Assembly: GCF_047496725.1 (NCBI RefSeq)
Contig: NC_132983.1
Coordinates: forward strand, 8,124,501 to 8,188,500
Length of the DNA stretch: 64,000 nt
Source of the DNA: Anoplolepis gracilipes
Lineage: Eukaryota; Arthropoda; Insecta; Hymenoptera; Formicidae
Direction of reading: 5' to 3'
The notes beneath the pieces were generated by a model, which worked only from the letters and a program-made list of their open reading frames with translations, was not told where the DNA came from and did no database searches. Every line of letters starts with the position of its first letter. Position 1 is the stretch's first letter. Made by a program: the position numbers and the translations under genes. This document shows, one piece after another, positions 33,136 to 45,507 of this stretch.

Positions 33136-33633
33136 TTTTATAAATTTTATTTCCTCTATTTTTCACACACACACACACACACATACGCACACTCACACAC
33201 GCACACACACACATTTATATAAAGAATGACCTATAAATAAAAAAATTTAATTTATAAATTTATTTATTTATTCTTCCTTTCTTCTTCCTTTTTCAATTTA
33301 TATTCCTACATTTATATTCTTTTTTTTCTCTCTACTAATTCATTATTATATTCTTTTCACGTTATCTTTCATTCGTATGACTTTTCTTTTTCCTTACATA
33401 TAAATAATTTATGTATTTCCATTTTATAACTTTCGTGAAATACGCAATGAGTTATTTTCTCTTTCTATTTTGCTATTCTAAATATCTCTACATATAATTG
33501 TTTACTTTGATATAAAAATAATCCTTATGACAATTGATTTTATTCATTTATATTATGAAACATGTATATAAAGTTGTATATGAATACTTCACTTTTATGC
33601 TATTTTGTATATATGTTTCACAACATATATATG

Positions 33634-33665
<32 letters not shown>
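33136..33665. other. 3' flank of the repeat-protein gene, CA repeats and AT-rich spacer
   Basis: (CA)n at 33165-33214, AATAAA near 33233, then T-rich sequence and a TATATA tract up to the transposon edge. No gene seen. Confidence 0.6.
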
Positions 33666-34729
33666 ATTAATATATATGTTATCTGACAATAAATATATAA
33701 TTTGTATAAGAAAAATAATGTTTTTATACATTAAAAATAGAACTAGTCAAACGGGAAATCTTTGATGGGATGCCGAGATTAATAGACACAATGGTTCACT
33801 TCTATCAATAAACAGATGCGTTTACGCAACTGCGAAATGAGTTGGTGCAATATAGTTTTATTTACAACTGCGTGCAGAAAAACATATACATATTATTGTG
33901 TCGAAAATGTAAATTAGCAAGATAACATCCTTGCTCATATATACTAGTCAAAAGAAAATAGGGAACACTTTTCATACGTCAAAAAATAGGCTATTTTCAA
34001 ACTATTGTAACTCAGTGAAAAATCATCGTACGCAAATTTAAAAAAAAGCATTTTGAAGCTTAAAGTTTGAACTTTAACATGCAATCAATAATTAAAAAAA
34101 AAAAATTTATCTTCTCAGTGCTACCCCTTAAAAAAGCGCGCACAGTTTTTGTTCTTAAAATTACGTATTTTTGACACTCTGTAGCTAGATAAGAAAAATT
34201 TTCTTGACAATCTCAAGTCAATTTCCATAAAATACAATATTTTACCTACAAAATGCTTTTTTAAAAATTTTCTTACGATTTTTTTTGGCCGAGTTACATG
34301 ACTCTGGACCTAAACTTGCGTTTTTCGAGAAGAAAAATTGACGATACTCGGCGAAAAATCATCATACAAAAATTTAAAAAAAAGTATTTTGAAGCTTGAA
34401 GTTTCAGCTTTAACATGCTATCGATAGTTTTAGAAAATTTATCTTTTCAGTGTATCCTAAAAAAAAGAAACTGTTTTTTTCAAAAAATTACTTATTTTTG
34501 ACATTCTGCAGTTTTATAAAAAAATTTTTCTTAAAAAATTCAAATCAATTTCCATAAAATATAACACTTTACCTACAAAATGCTTTTTTAAAAATATTTC
34601 GACGATTTTTTTTGGCCAAGTTACATGACTTTAAAGTCAACCTTAAATTTTATTGAAAAATGACATTTTCCGCCGGCATTAGCATTACCCAATATGCACC
34701 ACGTGGAGGTTGCCGGTCGAATTGCACAT

Positions 34730-35551
<822 letters not shown>

Positions 35552-35768
35552 ACAGCAGAGATAAAGACCCCGCAGTTCGTCACTTCCACAATATTTAACG
35601 ACTTCAAACCCTCTCTGTTGTGTGTATATGTGTGTGCGTTTAGTATTGTGTATTTCCTCTTCTTTGCTCACTTACCCTTTATAGACGCTCTCGCATATTT
35701 ATACATCTCTCTATCAAATTCTGCGGAATTTTGTTCCAAATTTGTGTTAACATGTCCGCTAAATCATT

Positions 35769-36062
35769 TTAATTTTGCGGCTGTTGATCGCGACGTCTTA
35801 ATCGTCGTTCTATTTCGTCCCATATGTGTTCGATTAGATTTAAGCCTGGGCTATTAACAGGATGGTCCAGCAATATAATATTGTGTTCTTCAAGAAAACG
35901 GCGAGTTATATTCGCTGTATGAGGACGAGCGTTGTCTTGCATAAATATGAAATTGCGATGTAAACAACGGAGAGGCAAAACGTGAAGTCGCAGGACTTCA
36001 TTTACATATCGCACACTTGTTATTGATGGTGGCAGAATTATCAAGTCCATCCGTCTTCTCAT
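35769..36062 (-). pseudogene. Tc1-like transposase, C-terminal fragment
   Basis: 97 residues. MQDNARPHTA carries the second catalytic Asp and SPGLNLIEHIWDEIE the final Glu of the DDE triad; the usual SPDLNP motif has Gly for Asp and Leu for Pro. The N-terminal HTH and first Asp are missing, so it is inactive. It lies between the two long inverted repeats. Confidence 0.82.
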
Positions 36063-37379
36063 TGATACACACCCTCATACCATAACCGAACCGCCGTTAT
36101 GTGCCCGCACTGGCATAACACAACGCCGATCGTATCGTTCATTTCGACGACGCTAATTACGTATACGAGCGTCATTACCGTAAAGGTAATGATAAAACCG
36201 AGAGGTGTATAAATATGCGAGAGCGTCTGCAAGCGGTAATTGAGCAAAGAGGAGGAAATACACAATATTAAACGCACACACAAACACACAGCAGAGAGGG
36301 TTTGGAGTCGTTAAATACTGCGGAAGTGACAAACTGCGGGTCCTTATCTCTGCTGTGACACACGCACGCACGCACGCACACACATACACGTGATGTGCAA
36401 AATCTACCGGCAACCTCCATGTGGTGCATATTGGATAATGCTAATGCCGGCGGAAAATGTCATTTTTCAATAAAATTTAAGGTTGACTTTAAAGTCATGT
36501 AACTTGGCCAAAAAAAATCGTCGAAATATTTTTAAAAAAGCATTTTGTAGGTAAAGTGTTATATTTTATGGAAATTGATTTGAATTTTTTAAGAAAAATT
36601 TTTTTATAAAACTGCAGAATGTCAAAAATAAGTAATTTTTTGAAAAAAACAGTTTCTTTTTTTTAGGATACACTGAAAAGATAAATTTTCTAAAACTATC
36701 GATAGCATGTTAAAGCTGAAACTTCAAGCTTCAAAATACTTTTTTTTAAATTTTTGTATGATGATTTTTCGCCGAGTATCGTCAATTTTTCTTCTCGAAA
36801 AACGCAAGTTTAGGTCCAGAGTCATGTAACTCGGCCAAAAAAAATCGTAAGAAAATTTTTAAAAAAGCATTTTGTAGGTAAAATATTGTATTTTATGGAA
36901 ATTGACTTGAGATTGTCAAGAAAATTTTTCTTATCTAGCTACAGAGTGTCAAAAATACGTGATTTTAAGAACAAAAACTGTGCGCGCTTTTTTAAGGGGT
37001 AGCACTGAGAAGATAAATTTTTTTTTTAAATTATTGATTGCATGTTAAAGTTCAAACTTTAAGCTTCAAAATGCTTTTTTTAAAATTTGCGTACGATGAT
37101 TTTTCACTGAGTTACAATAGTTCGAAAATAGCCTATTTTTTGACGTATGAAAAGTGTTCGCTATTTTCTTTTGAGTAGTGTATATTATATACTTGACACA
37201 GAAATAGAGTATTTTACTAATCAGATATTGTTTTATAATATTTAATTTCTTAAAGTATAAAGAAAAATATAATACACATTGTTTTAATAAGTCATTATAT
37301 CAAATAATACATAAGTGTACATAAAATATCGTACATAATAATCATTGCATACAAGAATAACAAATATTCATGGTTCAGA

Positions 37380-38560
37380 TCAATTACAAAGATGATGATC
37401 GTGAAAGAAATGATTTATACAAAGGAACTTTTTACACCACGCACAGGCAATTACAGCAATTTCGCCGCAAATATCGCATGTTGGTTTTAAATTACTTTTG
37501 AAACAAAAGTCTACCGGTGTACCAAATTCTTCTGGTCTCTTTTCTAAATAACCACTTTTATACCATGCATATTTGAATAAATTTTTAAACTTCGGTGATG
37601 AAAATTAATTATGTGTTAATGATTGTAATTTTAAAATATTGTTTTTTAAATGAAGCGCTTGACCTCAAGATCTAAAAGCATGACGGTATCCGAAAAATGT
37701 TTAACAAAATTTTTCCACAAATGAAAACCGAATACATTTAAAGGTTGTATTTTTTCCATTGTTCCATCTGGTATAGTTAACAAATTGATATTTTCCATAA
37801 AATCTGGTTTGTTTTTTTGAATTATATCAGAACAATGACCAGTCCAAGAATCTAATAATAAAGTTGATTTTGGTCTAACATTTGGAAAAAACACTTCTTT
37901 TATCCAAATCTCAAAATGATGTGATATTAATTTTCCAGATTTTGATGCCATGACAAAGATATTATCTTTTTTAAACATTGTTTCTTTGCCCGTTGGACCA
38001 AATGTTCCAGTAGGTTTTTTTAAAACAATAAAAAGAGGCAATAGTAATCTACCTTCAGCTGAAACAATAAGTTGTATAGTATAACTGTGTATAGTTGTTG
38101 ATATGGATTGTACTATGCACTCTATTTTTTTAATACCAATAGGTGATAATGAACGACTGGAATGAAATTCTAATTGAAATCCACTTTGGTCGGAATTATA
38201 TACATTTTCAATTCCATATTGTATAATAAAATATTTAATATTTTCGATAAATGACTTGCTTTGTGCTTTTAAGTTTTCATTTGACGTTAAATGTTTTTTA
38301 TTATAAATTTTGTAATTTTTCTAGATACGATATTATGTGCAAGTTTAAAATTTTTTATCCATGATAATGATGCTGTAAACCCAGATACATTTACTTCCTT
38401 CTGCGTTCGAAGAGCCCATCGAGCAATATCAATGTCATGAATAATTATTCTATTTTTAACAGTTTCATTGAATTTATTAAACGTATATGTTGAAATTTCT
38501 TTCAGTTTATCAAATCTGCTGCCACCTTGATTTACCTGTTCTTTTTAATTGACGAAGTGA
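37380..38560 (-). pseudogene. pogo/Tc5-like DDE transposase, frameshifted
   Basis: Pieces in order: CENP-B/Tc5-type HTH (IHDIDIARWAL and FTASLSWIKNFK, about 38340-38450); first Asp in NSDQSGF (about 38185-38205); second Asp in LLLDSWTGH (about 37845-37865); and third position IQPLNVFGF (about 37720-37745), where Asn stands for the expected Asp of QPLD. After a stop, a Cys/His-rich tail (CDICGEIAVIACAWC, then HFFHDHH) ends at 37380. That tail is known from related insect DDE_1 proteins. Frameshifts near 38300 and 37640 plus the Asp-to-Asn change make it dead. The open core is 37646-38041. Confidence 0.75.
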
Positions 38561-39542
38561 CTTGACTTTCCGAAATCTACGTTTTAGTTTCAAAATTTTT
38601 TGACTTTGTCCTACTTTTTCAAAATTCTACAACATTTCTTTTATATTGTATTGGTGTGCAATCTGTAACACATGTAATTTTTTTTACAACATATATGTGT
38701 CATCTTCTCTTTCTTCATCAATTACTCGTTCTACTTCGGGTATATCAAACACGTTTTGCAAATCTAATGATACTTCTTCATCATAATTTCATACGCTTCT
38801 TCTTGCATTAATTTAAGTATATTTTCGATCTTGTTTTTGTTTTAATTTTATCTGTTGTAACAGGATTTTCTGAAAAATCCATAGTAATAAAAACTGTGTA
38901 TAGCAGCATTATTATATTTACGTTTCTTGGATTAAACATTATTCTTTAAAAAGTTATTAAAATTATATATATTTGCTTTATAAATATTAACAACAAAAAT
39001 ATTTATTAGCAGTAAAAATATTTTATTATTTAATGCGTATTAATACTTTCTTATAAGTGTTTTCCGAGTTTCATAAAAAAGAGCACAATGTTTTATTACA
39101 TAATTTATAATAATTTAAATAATTTAATAAAATATTAATTATAATTTAAATAAATTAACAAAACAGATAAACTTAAATTTTGAATAAAGTTCAAATATGT
39201 AAAAAAACAATAAAAATTGAAAAAATACATATATAATGTATACATACGCAAGACAGAACTGCTGCTGAATTCAACTAAACTTAAATTGCTGCTTGATTTG
39301 ATAGATGCTTTTATAGTACGTGTTCCGCTGCACGCGGTTATAAATAAAACTATATTGCACTAACTCATTTCGCGGTTGCGTAAACGCATCTGTTTATTTA
39401 TAGAAATGAACTATTGTATCTATATTAACGTCGGCATCCCGTCAAAGATTTTCTTTGTTCGACTAGTTCTATTTTTAATGTATAAAAACATTACTTTTTT
39501 TATGCAAATTATATATTAATTGTCACATAACATATATATTAA

Positions 39543-39815
39543 TTATTGACAGCGAGCAACTCTCTTCATTTTAGCAGTCTCGGAAAGCATTTGGCGAACT
39601 TTTATTACATAGGATTTATAGCGTAGGTCCTCTTCACCAATTCGACGCATTGTAGTGTCACTCACATCCAAAGTTCTAGCTATTTTTGTCAGAGACTGCC
39701 CAGGGTCCTCTAAAATGTGCTGTTGAGCCTTTGCGATAATTTCTGGAGTTCTTACAGACTTTTCTTTTGAGTGCCTCTTCCTCGTATTTCGTGGTAATGT
39801 AATATAATATGACAT
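39543..39815 (-). pseudogene. Tc1/IS630-type transposase N-terminal HTH fragment
   Basis: 90 residues: KSVRTPEIIAKAQQHI, SLTKIARTLDVSDTTMRRI, then EEDLRYKSY and KMKRVARC. This is the paired-like HTH of Tc1-type transposases. The frame ends exactly where the pogo-like element's right terminal repeat begins, so that element landed in this gene. The rest was not found left of 33666. Confidence 0.75.
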
Positions 39816-40370
39816 CCTGTACGCATAGGATTATATTTGTTACGTCCAGGCCCGTAGTAAGGATGGGTCAGAGGAAGGGCGTAACAGGAACTGTTCCGAT
39901 GTCAAAAGTCTTATCGACGAGTAACTCGGTCGAGCGAGCTGCAGGTTAGCAAACAGGTAAACGACGGGTGTCGTTATTACTCTGTTATGCGAACGCTCTC
40001 TCGGTGATCCCTTTTTGGTAAGAGGATCGAATCTCTTTTACGCAGGACGGGACCAAGTGTGATCTTTCGCGTGGAGAGAGTGAGGGAGTTAAATGAGTTT
40101 ACCGATCATTTAATTTTTAGATTAACATTTATTCAATTGATCCTTACCATTATACATATAACTTTATTGATATCGGCCTTAAAATTATTTGTATGAGTGT
40201 ATGTGTGTTCGTGTGTGTGGATCGCGGGTGTTACATAAGTACGGAGGTCATCAACCAGAAAAGAGGGGGAACGAGTGCAATTCTAAAGATTTTATCCTGG
40301 TTGGTATTTGTTACAATAGTTTATGAAAAAAAAATATAATAATAAAGATTTGCGTAAAGTGTTATGTATG

Positions 40371-40838
40371 TTACGGCGCGATGTCGATGTCTTCGAAGAC
40401 GCTATCTATAATGTTAAGGAGAGCGGAATCGGACATGGATGCAAGCTTTGATTCTAAGGAGGGAAGCGCAGAGGTGTCAAAGTCTGCTGGAGAATATTCC
40501 AAAGAGTCGGGTAATTCTATTGTGTGGTTCGATGAATTATCCAAGAGGATTACGGACGAGGAATCGGAAAATGTTGGGGGAGACGACGGCGGTGAGTCAT
40601 CGGATATATCGATAACTGAAGGTGAAACGGGTACAGGGGAATATGATGGGGAAAGAAAATCTATTTCAGGGTAACTATGGGTAGATGGGAAAAGCGTCTT
40701 TAACAGGGTAGAACAGCGCGAGTACTGCGGTGAAGAAAAGGAGGAATCTAAACTGTTGGTTTCGCTCACGGTCGTGTCGTCCGATCTATTGTCTCGATTT
40801 GCTCGCGAGAATCGGCGAGTCGGCGCGATTTTAGGCAT
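40371..40838 (-). CDS. Ser/Pro-rich MPKI protein of the LTR-like element (copy 1)
   Basis: 155 residues, MPKIAPTRRFSRANRDNRSD at the start, then many Ser/Pro/Asp with no predicted fold, ending DSVFEDIDIAP. The ATG is made of A from upstream exon and TG from the downstream exon in copy 2, already joined here. The frame stays open over its full length and the copy 2 protein aligns until an 11-bp insertion near its end. Unrecognised family; an acidic, Ser-rich disordered protein with a basic N-terminus could be nucleic-acid binding or regulatory, which is speculative. Confidence 0.6.
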   Translation of the reverse strand: MPKIAPTRRFSRANRDNRSDDTTVSETNSLDSSFSSPQYSRCSTLLKTLFPSTHSYPEIDFLSPSYSPVPVSPSVIDISDDSPPSSPPTFSDSSSVILLDNSSNHTIELPDSLEYSPADFDTSALPSLESKLASMSDSALLNIIDSVFEDIDIAP

Positions 40839-41309
40839 ACTTAGGCAGATTGGTTGCGTTTTAGCAACTGGTGTAGTTGTGGCCCCAGTTGTGGGTCTTG
40901 CTCGGCGGGTGGTCGTTGTTGAGCACTGACTCTAATAGGTTTTAAGACGTAATCGGAACTCCCGCTGTGTAAAACGAATTGCTTGAGTCAGCGAACGACC
41001 GAAAAATCTGTACCGAATGAATTTGACGCTGTACTATCGACTGATTTGAATTTTGTGGTTTCTGTAATGCGCGAGTCTTCCCTTTTTATATTAAATCTTG
41101 AGGGCGTGTTAACAATTTGGGCGGGAGTATTTTTGAGATCTTGACGTGTAAAAAGCTGTCGTTCGGTGAGATCCTTCTCCTCTATATTTTTGATTGTTGC
41201 TGATTGGTGGGCTCTGTACGGCCTCTTAGGAAATTTGGAGATTCTTCATTTGGTTATCTCCTGGGATTTTGCAGCTGTTTTTATCCATTTATTTATTTAG
41301 GGGATCTCG

Positions 41310-41748
41310 CTATCGATCCTTTTCGGTCATTTCTTTGAACATCGATTTCAATATTTAAAACATTTTTTCGTTCCTCGACCCTCTTATGACTGGTTGGGCA
41401 ATTATTGCTTTATCTTTAGGAGGTAAAGACGTGGAGCCGACAGTGCGTAGCGGCGTTATTTGTTTCTTTCTTAAGATTATGCAGCTGTGTTTGTCGATTT
41501 ATTCATTTAGAGGATCTCACTATCGGTCCTTTCTAGTCGTTTCTTTTGACATCGTTTTCAATGTTTTAAAATATTTTTCGTCGCGCGATCCTTTTTATGA
41601 TTAGTCGGGCGATTATTGCTTCATTTTCGGGAGGAAAAATGTGAAGCCGACAGTGCGTAGCGGCATTATTTGTTTCTTTCTTAAGATTATGCAGCTGTGT
41701 TTGTCTGTTTCGTTGTTTAGAGGATTTCGTTATTGATCCCTTCCGGTA
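41310..41748. repeat. 210-bp tandem duplication in LTR-like copy 1
   Basis: GCCGACAGTGCGTAGCGGC occurs at about 41435 and 41645 with matching flanks (TTAAGATTATGCAGCTGTGTT). Copy 2 has one such block (61185-61235) and a partial second. It lies upstream of the element's TATA box, where enhancer-type repeats are often found. Confidence 0.75.
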
Positions 41749-42159
41749 TTCATGTCTTATTTAATTATTACAACATATATTCACTATTAACTATTATATT
41801 ATTAACCAGTGAATTATATATATATATGTAAATTAAGTATATTTATTAGATGTAGAAATATAAATAAAATTTATAATATATAAGATACATAAAATATAAA
41901 ATATAATATAAATATAATATATATAAATATAAAAGACATAGATATAGTTATATAACATATATTAATTATAGTTTTATAGTTGTAAAAAATATTACTATTA
42001 CTATTAAATAGTGCAATAAATAATTATTTTATAAAATATGTATTTACATAATTTTATAGTGAATTTTATTACACATAATTTATTATATAAAATAAATTTA
42101 AAAAGTCTATTAATAAAATAATATATTTTTATAAGATATGCCTTTATTTTACCTTAATA

Positions 42160-42721
42160 TCAGGTATAAACGATTCTCTATCGAACCCCGTTGGCCATTT
42201 CGCGATATGTAAAAAAATAGCGGAAATACCGGTATAGCGTTACTCTAAAACTAAAAATGGTCGTATTTCCGAACCGGTTGAGATACAAACGATTTAAAAA
42301 GAGGTACAAACAGGTACAAACGATTCTCTATCGAATCCCGTTGGCCGTTTCGCGATATCTAAAAAAATAGCGGAAATACCGGTATAGCGTTGTAATGTTC
42401 CGCCTTTCTCGACGTCTCGGACAAGCTCGCGGGTTCCAGGATTCGGGAGAAGGACGGGCACGGCTAGTGATAGACTCCTCTCTCTTGTATCTCTTAGTCG
42501 AGTTTATTATGCTCGTACATGTATTCGTGGATAACGGTATTTACAATGGGAAGATATGTACACGGGGCGGTATATACACGTTGGACCGTCGGTGTGAGCC
42601 CTGACGGCGCGGGCTCGGTGGTGGCGTCCGGAAGTCGGACGGCTCGGCGATTCGGTCGGTGGCGTGCGTCCCGGTGGTGGACGACTTGACGGTTCGGTCC
42701 ATGGCGTCCTGGCGGCAGACG

Positions 42722-42758
<37 letters not shown>

Positions 42759-43440
42759 GCCCGGAGACGGGCGGGTCAGTGGTGTTGTCGTTCGGAAACG
42801 GACGGATGTCAACGTTATTCGCCCGGAGATGGGCGGTTTGCGTGTTGTCGCCCGAAAACGGACGGTTCCAATCTCGTGCACGGGGCCGGAGGCCGGGGAC
42901 GCCCGGTCGGTTCAACGAGAACGCTCGTCGTGGTAGAGGATAATCGCTGGTGTCTGGAGTCTCGAGAGAACTCTCTCGAGGAAGGATCAGGACAGGACTA
43001 GGTGCTGGCTCTCTGGCTGAGCCGGCTTGTATATTCGCTGGCCGGCCTCCCACTCTCGGTTCTGAGCAGAGTAGGGAGACGGTCAAGTGGGGAGACCGAG
43101 AGCCCCAACGTTGTATCGTTTGGTGGCGCCGAAAGGCGCCGATTATTTTGCAGGGGCGGCTGTTCGGCCCCTGGTGACTTTGCCACAGCGTTAACTCTAA
43201 AACTAAAAATGGTCGTATTTCCGAACCGGTTGAGGTACAAACGAATTGAAAAGAGGTACAAACAGGTACAAACAATTCTCTATCGAATGGCATTAATGAA
43301 ATTAAAACATCTTAAAGTCGAGCGCTGGCCATTTTTTGATTACTTTTTATTTCCGAATCCTTTGAAGTATAAACGAAATAAATTGTGGTACAAACAGGTA
43401 CAAACGACGTACAAACGAACTATATTATTAATTTTTTTTT
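42160..43440. repeat. 152-bp tandem repeat array, right arm
   Basis: Same unit as at 12549-13445; split by the solo LTR at 42391-43187. The final diverged unit (43280-43430) again leads into AGTCGGGCGCCAGGTTCACAT. Confidence 0.85.
42391..43187 (-). mobile_element. Solo LTR, right-arm copy (797 bp)
   Basis: Reverse complement of 4082-4880 with GCGT (ACGC) on both sides. It differs in the GA tract (28 against 30 bp). Same TATA and AATAAA on the minus strand. Confidence 0.88.
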
Positions 43441-43459
43441 TTTCATATAGTCGGGCGCC

Positions 43460-43670
43460 AGGTTCACATCGGTAAGGAAACATCGGAATATTTCGTCGAG
43501 GAGGCGGAACGAGAATACCAGGATACATCAACCCCGACTGACCTTGGTATTTATATTGGTCAAAATACCTGGCGACCGTTAACAAAGGCGAAGTCACTGC
43601 GGGCTGCTGACTAGTGAGTCCCATTTCTTATTTTGTGGCGATGTTAATCCGGTCACAAACTAACCCAGTT
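43460..43670 (-). repeat. TATA-bearing dispersed repeat, right arm
   Basis: Duplicate of 3608-3830 and diverged relative of 17060-17260. On the plus strand CATCGGTAAGG follows the GGCGCCAGGTTCA motif. Confidence 0.5.
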
Positions 43671-43979
43671 AACTTGAATACTAGGGTGTGTATTCAGGAT
43701 GTGCTCATTAAGCTGTTTTGAGCCAGCTTATGCTTAGCCCGTCTTCCACACACTTAGGGCAGTCAATGATTGCGTGTAGACTTCCTTGGATGTTGAAGGC
43801 TTGGTTAACCCGAATTGGTATTGGGTCTCATCGCCCGTACGACGACACCCCTGGGACTCGAGCGCCACGCTTCCTCGCCCATTCGCCACATAGGCAGCGT
43901 CCGTCTCGCCAGAAGTGAGAACGAGGTCGTCCGCCTCCGAGGCTTCTCCTTTGCGATTTCTCTCCATTCTGCGCTTCTA

Positions 43980-45507
43980 GTATAAAACGTTGTCCGGAGC
44001 TAGTACGAGTTAGGCATTCTAAGGCTGCTCCTCACCCCGATGGTCTATTTGATACTGTACGTTTGGCACAAGAAAGCACAAAGAAAGAAAGAAAGAACGA
44101 GCTTTGGGAGAGACGTCCCTACAAGAGGGTGTCAGTTCCTATTTTGACAGATAGCTCTGTTTCCCGATTAAGGCCGAGACCATATGTATGGTTTCATATT
44201 TCGCTCGTCTTTAGGATCGGCTGTAGCTCCATTGGCTTAGTTATCCCTCTTCCTCGTCGTGCGCCGCCTTGTCGTGGTGAAGCGGCTTAACCCTGAAACT
44301 CTACGGAACACCCACATAGCTTCGGCTAAATTGGGTGAACCACCGGGGTGGAGGCGGAACTAAGAACGCACAGTAGCCTTCTTAAAGGTATAAGAAGAAC
44401 CCAGCGACTCCCTCAGGGACGGCGCCCATCTCTTCGGGGGTGGTCTAAAGTGCAGTCCCAATCTGGAAGGAATAGGCGGCCCTGACTACAATCGCGCGGC
44501 ACCGTTAGGGTAGGACTGCTCGCTGCCCGCAACACGGGGGTCGGGTGTTTCCGACGTCGAAGGTTTCCGCACGTGTGGGTGCTCCCACCGTCCGGCGTCC
44601 CTCAGGGGGGAGATAGGGTGCCGACTTCGGTCGGTGCCCCATAGTGAGGGTCCCCGTGTGACGGAATGTCCGCCGTGTGGGGTCCCTCGAAAGGGAGGAT
44701 GTGGGTGCTGGTCTTTGACCAGTGTCCCACATTAGGTGGGTGCCGACCTCGGTCGGCGTCCTACGGGTGGACGGACAGATGGTGTTCCGTAACTCCCGGG
44801 CCCATCGGGCTGGGCCACCCCGAACCGCTCAGACTTTTCCGAGAGAGAGGCGGGATGGCGCAGGAGGATGTGGGTGCTGGTCTTGGCCAGCGTCCCACAT
44901 CCTGTGGGTGCCAACCTTGGTCGGTGTCCCACGGGTAGACGGGCCGGGGACGGTGGTGTCCCGGAACTCCTGGGCCCATCGGGCCGGGCCACCCCGGAAG
45001 TCGGGGCCGGGGTGACGGAGAAGGTCGGCGCGGGCCGTTTGTGCACTGCGACTACGGGTCGACCTGCCTGACAGGGCCGCTCGGACGTTTTCGAGGCGGG
45101 GCCCGACGGCGTGTTAGGAGCCGCTGGTGTACCGCGACCGTTTCTCGGAGGGGGCGTAACACGGTAAGCTGGCTGTCACGGTGGGTAAGGCTGGGCCGGG
45201 GGGAGCGGCGACTCAGTCCCAACCGTCCGTGGGGTCTCCCGTTAGCGCCACCCGTTGCGGTGCCCACGAGGTCAGAAGCGGGGGACCTCTGAAAGCCCAT
45301 GAGGGGCGCAAAAACTCCCCCTGGGCGAGTAAGGGACTGGAGGTCAGTGCCGGAGATGGATATTCCTCCGACCCGAGCCATATGTCCCCTCCCCGGGGAA
45401 CTCGGGGCCCGGTCGTAGAGTCCTTCCAGATTCCTGGGACGCTCTGCGGCCGGTGAGGGTATACCCTGGGGAACGGAACCACAATGGGGAGCGGGATTTT
45501 TCTCTAT
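43980..45507 (+). other. 5' UTR/leader of R1-like element, copy B
   Basis: Mirror of 1760-3290. Includes 174-bp subrepeats at about 44690-44995 and hairpin-prone blocks such as CTTCTTAAAGGTATAAGAAG at about 44380. The sequence at 43671-43979 is the mirror of 3291-3600 and has no assignment. Confidence 0.6.

Larger units (their letters stand above)
39838..41748 (-). mobile_element. LTR-like element, copy 1 (intron-less, truncated)
   Basis: Inverted relative of 60976-62891, with the same terminus TGTTACGTCC at 39838. It lacks the first about 145 bp, ending exactly at the edge of the large inverted repeat. The 84-bp intron of copy 2 is precisely absent (junction 40837/40838). It has an extra 210-bp tandem duplication (41310-41748) that is single in copy 2. 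The TATA-like sequence is at about 41080-41090. Confidence 0.8.

Noticed and set aside
32654..33214. Minus-strand 186-residue frame opposite the repeat-protein exon
   Set aside because: Shadow of a 30-bp in-frame repeat; the plus strand has matching splice sites and a consistent frame.
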